This document shows, one piece after another, positions 5,506-5,763 of a DNA stretch of 5,763 nt (positions are counted from its first letter, which is position 1; every line of letters begins with the position of its first letter). A program made the translations under genes and the position numbers. This DNA is from an uncultured Peptococcaceae bacterium (GTDB taxonomy: Bacteria; Bacillota; Peptococcia; Peptococcales; Peptococcaceae): positions 1-5,763 of the forward strand of contig CAMFFG010000092.1 in the NCBI GenBank assembly GCA_945949655.1, in the 5' to 3' direction. The notes beneath the pieces are model-generated. The model made no database searches, was not told where the DNA came from, and was given only the letters and a program-made list of their open reading frames with translations.

Positions 5506-5604
5506 TCATGATTTTCTCCTGCATCGCCCCGCAGAATATGGCTCAACAGAGCCGTTTTCCAGTCATTTTGTTCCGGTGTATCCGCTATAGAGCGTGCCGA
5601 CTGT

Positions 5605-5707
5605 GCCCAAAGCCGGTTACAGCGGTGTAAAAGCAAAAACAGATAAGTTTTTGTTATAAATTTATAACAATTTACAGTAAACCATCGCCCGGCATATAAC
5701 TTTGGGC
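5605..5707. repeat. 103-bp foldback around a 20-bp perfect palindrome
   Basis: The outer arms GCCCAAAG (5605-5612) and CTTTGGGC (5700-5707) are exact inverted copies, and GCCGG/CCGGC (5612-5616, 5689-5693) lies just inside. Near the centre is a perfect 20-bp palindrome, TTGTTATAAATTTATAACAA (5651-5670). The palindrome by itself would suit a dimeric operator; the whole foldback could be a small element or part of a structured transcript. The arms are only roughly concentric, so the larger structure is less certain than the palindrome. Confidence 0.5.
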
Positions 5708-5716
5708 AGCAAATCA

Positions 5717-5741
5717 AAACCGCCCGTCAAACGGGCGGTTT
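5717..5741. terminator. Strong GC-rich bidirectional terminator
   Basis: An 11-bp perfect stem (AAACCGCCCGT, 5717-5727, with ACGGGCGGTTT, 5731-5741) has a 3-nt loop. The minus-strand reading ends GCGGTTTTGATTT, the plus-strand reading GCGGTTTGTT. The slightly better T-tract on the minus strand suggests that it ends a minus-strand gene lying to the right of the window, insulating the adhesin unit from it. Confidence 0.85.
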
Positions 5742-5745
5742 GTTC

Positions 5746-5762
5746 ATGCCCTATAAGGGCAT
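5746..5762. repeat. Hairpin at the window edge
   Basis: ATGCCCT (5746-5752) pairs with AGGGCAT (5756-5762) around ATA, a 7-bp perfect stem. It lies 4 bases beyond the terminator and ends one base before the window edge. It may continue outside the window, so its full extent is unknown. Confidence 0.55.
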
Positions 5763-5763
5763 A

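Larger units (their letters stand above)
5418..5716. other. Non-coding stretch upstream of the promoter
   Basis: No convincing gene lies here. Bases 5418-5510 are very AT-rich, with a 10-base direct repeat CAATATTTTT (5422-5431, 5444-5453; 22 bases apart) and an AT-rich dyad. Bases 5513-5640 are richer in GC and hold only small hairpins, such as GGCTC/GAGCC (5540-5544, 5549-5553). The only open frame (minus, 5499-5717) would start at a TTG inside the terminator T-tract without a ribosome binding site. AGGAG followed by a four-codon ORF (M-I-Y-K-stop) occurs on the minus strand at 5495-5518 and is probably chance. Confidence 0.6.

Noticed and set aside
5499..5717. Minus-strand 72-codon open frame with a TTG start
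   Set aside because: The start lies in the T-tract of a strong terminator, there is no ribosome binding site, a stop lies in the hairpin just upstream, and the sequence shows no recognisable fold or family.
1..5763. CRISPR array, tRNA, rRNA or transposase
   Set aside because: No regularly spaced repeats, cloverleaf-like sequence, rRNA core motif or transposase-like protein was found on either strand.

Overview
This looks like one end of a contig from a Gram-positive, low-to-mid GC anaerobe, most likely a gut Clostridia member (Lachnospiraceae or Oscillospiraceae type). The reasons are strong AGGAGG-type ribosome binding sites, a sortase-type C-terminal sorting signal of the x-P-x-TGD form, MucBP-like surface repeats and simple rho-independent terminators. 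The assignment is inferred from style, not from a marker gene. The first 23 bases are not genomic. They match the 3' end of the Illumina TruSeq universal adapter, so base 1 is an untrimmed read or contig end.

All supportable coding sequence is on the minus strand and forms one two-gene unit, read from right to left. An extended -10 promoter (about 5385-5417) starts a leader of about 70 nt with a 9-bp stem-loop at its 5' end. The leader leads into a 159-aa cytosolic-looking protein of unknown function (4829-5308). That protein is built from two copies of the same motif, offset by exactly 84 residues. After a 135-nt spacer comes a 1455-aa cell-wall-anchored adhesin (326-4693). Its parts in order are a signal peptide, a von Willebrand A head with an intact MIDAS and Cys/Trp-rich insertions, a beta-rich module, MucBP-like stalk repeats, an isopeptide-type pilin domain split by a helical insert of about 165 residues, a Pro/Glu spacer, an APRTGD sorting signal, a membrane helix and a basic tail. 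The protein resembles a pilus-tip or single-chain adhesin. No sortase or backbone pilin gene lies in the window.

The 3' flank (109-301) is unusually structured. It holds a 120-bp concentric palindrome, a second stem-loop, and a terminator with an 11-bp stem that closes the unit. The right flank (5418-5763) has no convincing gene. It contains AT-rich dyads, a foldback of about 103 bp around a perfect 20-bp palindrome, a strong GC-rich bidirectional terminator (5717-5741) and a last hairpin at the window edge. The terminator probably ends a neighbouring unit outside the window.

The most interesting points are the pairing of the duplicated small protein with a mosaic adhesin, the split isopeptide domain, the large palindrome and the helically phased TGTAAC repeats at the promoter.
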